Of a stretch of 6,584 bases of DNA, positions 6,507 to 6,584 are shown piece after piece. Numbering within the stretch: position 1 is the first letter of the stretch; every line of letters begins with the position of its first letter. Source of the DNA: Massilia sp. (lineage in GTDB: Bacteria; Pseudomonadota; Gammaproteobacteria; Burkholderiales; Burkholderiaceae_D); contig JAQGNM010000297.1 in the NCBI GenBank assembly GCA_028291845.1, positions 1 to 6,584 of the forward strand, written 5' to 3'. The notes beneath the pieces were generated by a model. That model was not told the origin of the DNA. It worked only from the letters and a program-made list of their open reading frames with translations, and made no database searches. The position numbers and the translations under genes were made by a program.

Positions 6507-6513
6507 AAGCATC

Positions 6514-6584
6514 ATGAAAAACCTGTCACTGCTGTTGAGCACCCTGATCCTCGCCGCTGGCGCCGCCCAAGCCCAGCAAGCCGC
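6514..6584 (+). CDS. N-terminus of an exported protein (3'-truncated by window edge)
   Basis: Only 23 codons are visible: MKNLSLLLSTLILAAGAAQAQQA. This is a textbook Sec signal peptide: one Lys at position 2, a hydrophobic core from about 4 to 15, and an A-x-A motif (AQA, residues 18-20) giving likely cleavage before Gln21. No lipobox cysteine is seen, so a soluble periplasmic or secreted protein is more likely than a lipoprotein. The gene has a strong RBS and sits 72 bp downstream of baeR, behind a predicted BaeR box. A periplasmic stress protein such as a Spy/CpxP-type chaperone would fit, but nothing visible identifies the mature protein. Confidence 0.8.
   Translation, partial: MKNLSLLLSTLILAAGAAQAQQA

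Overview
The window is GC-rich chromosomal DNA. Codon use and the look of the proteins suggest a betaproteobacterium, most likely Oxalobacteraceae (Massilia, Duganella or Janthinobacterium type). That placement rests on protein resemblance and base composition only. I see no mobile element, tRNA, rRNA, CRISPR array or phage gene.

Layout from left to right. Positions 1-3288 (+) hold the 3' part of a tamB gene, the inner-membrane-anchored periplasmic partner of TamA; its 5' end lies outside the window. Convergent to it on the minus strand is a two-gene unit: a MarR-family repressor (4201 down to 3785), then a tautomerase-superfamily enzyme with the catalytic N-terminal proline (3737 down to 3339). 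Divergent from marR, on the plus strand, is a two-component pair very close to E. coli BaeS/BaeR (4385-5788 and 5785-6441), overlapping by ATGA. At the right edge (6514 to the end) is the start of a gene for a small-looking exported protein, of which only the signal peptide is visible.

Regulation is the most informative part. Two near-identical sites sharing TTGGTTnGCTATGCAAC lie upstream of marR and in the short marR-tautomerase gap. They fit a repressor that controls both itself and its enzyme. Between baeR and the last gene is a good match (14 of 18 positions, aligned by eye) to the published E. coli BaeR box, with a CTCCAC half-site repeated 11 bp apart. This suggests the exported protein is a direct BaeR output, as Spy is in E. 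coli.

Three modules can be inferred: outer-membrane biogenesis (TamB), a MarR-controlled small enzyme probably dealing with an unsaturated or aromatic-derived compound, and an envelope-stress two-component system with a neighbouring periplasmic target. I found no clearly new system. The BaeR-box/secreted-protein arrangement and the paired MarR operators are the best leads.
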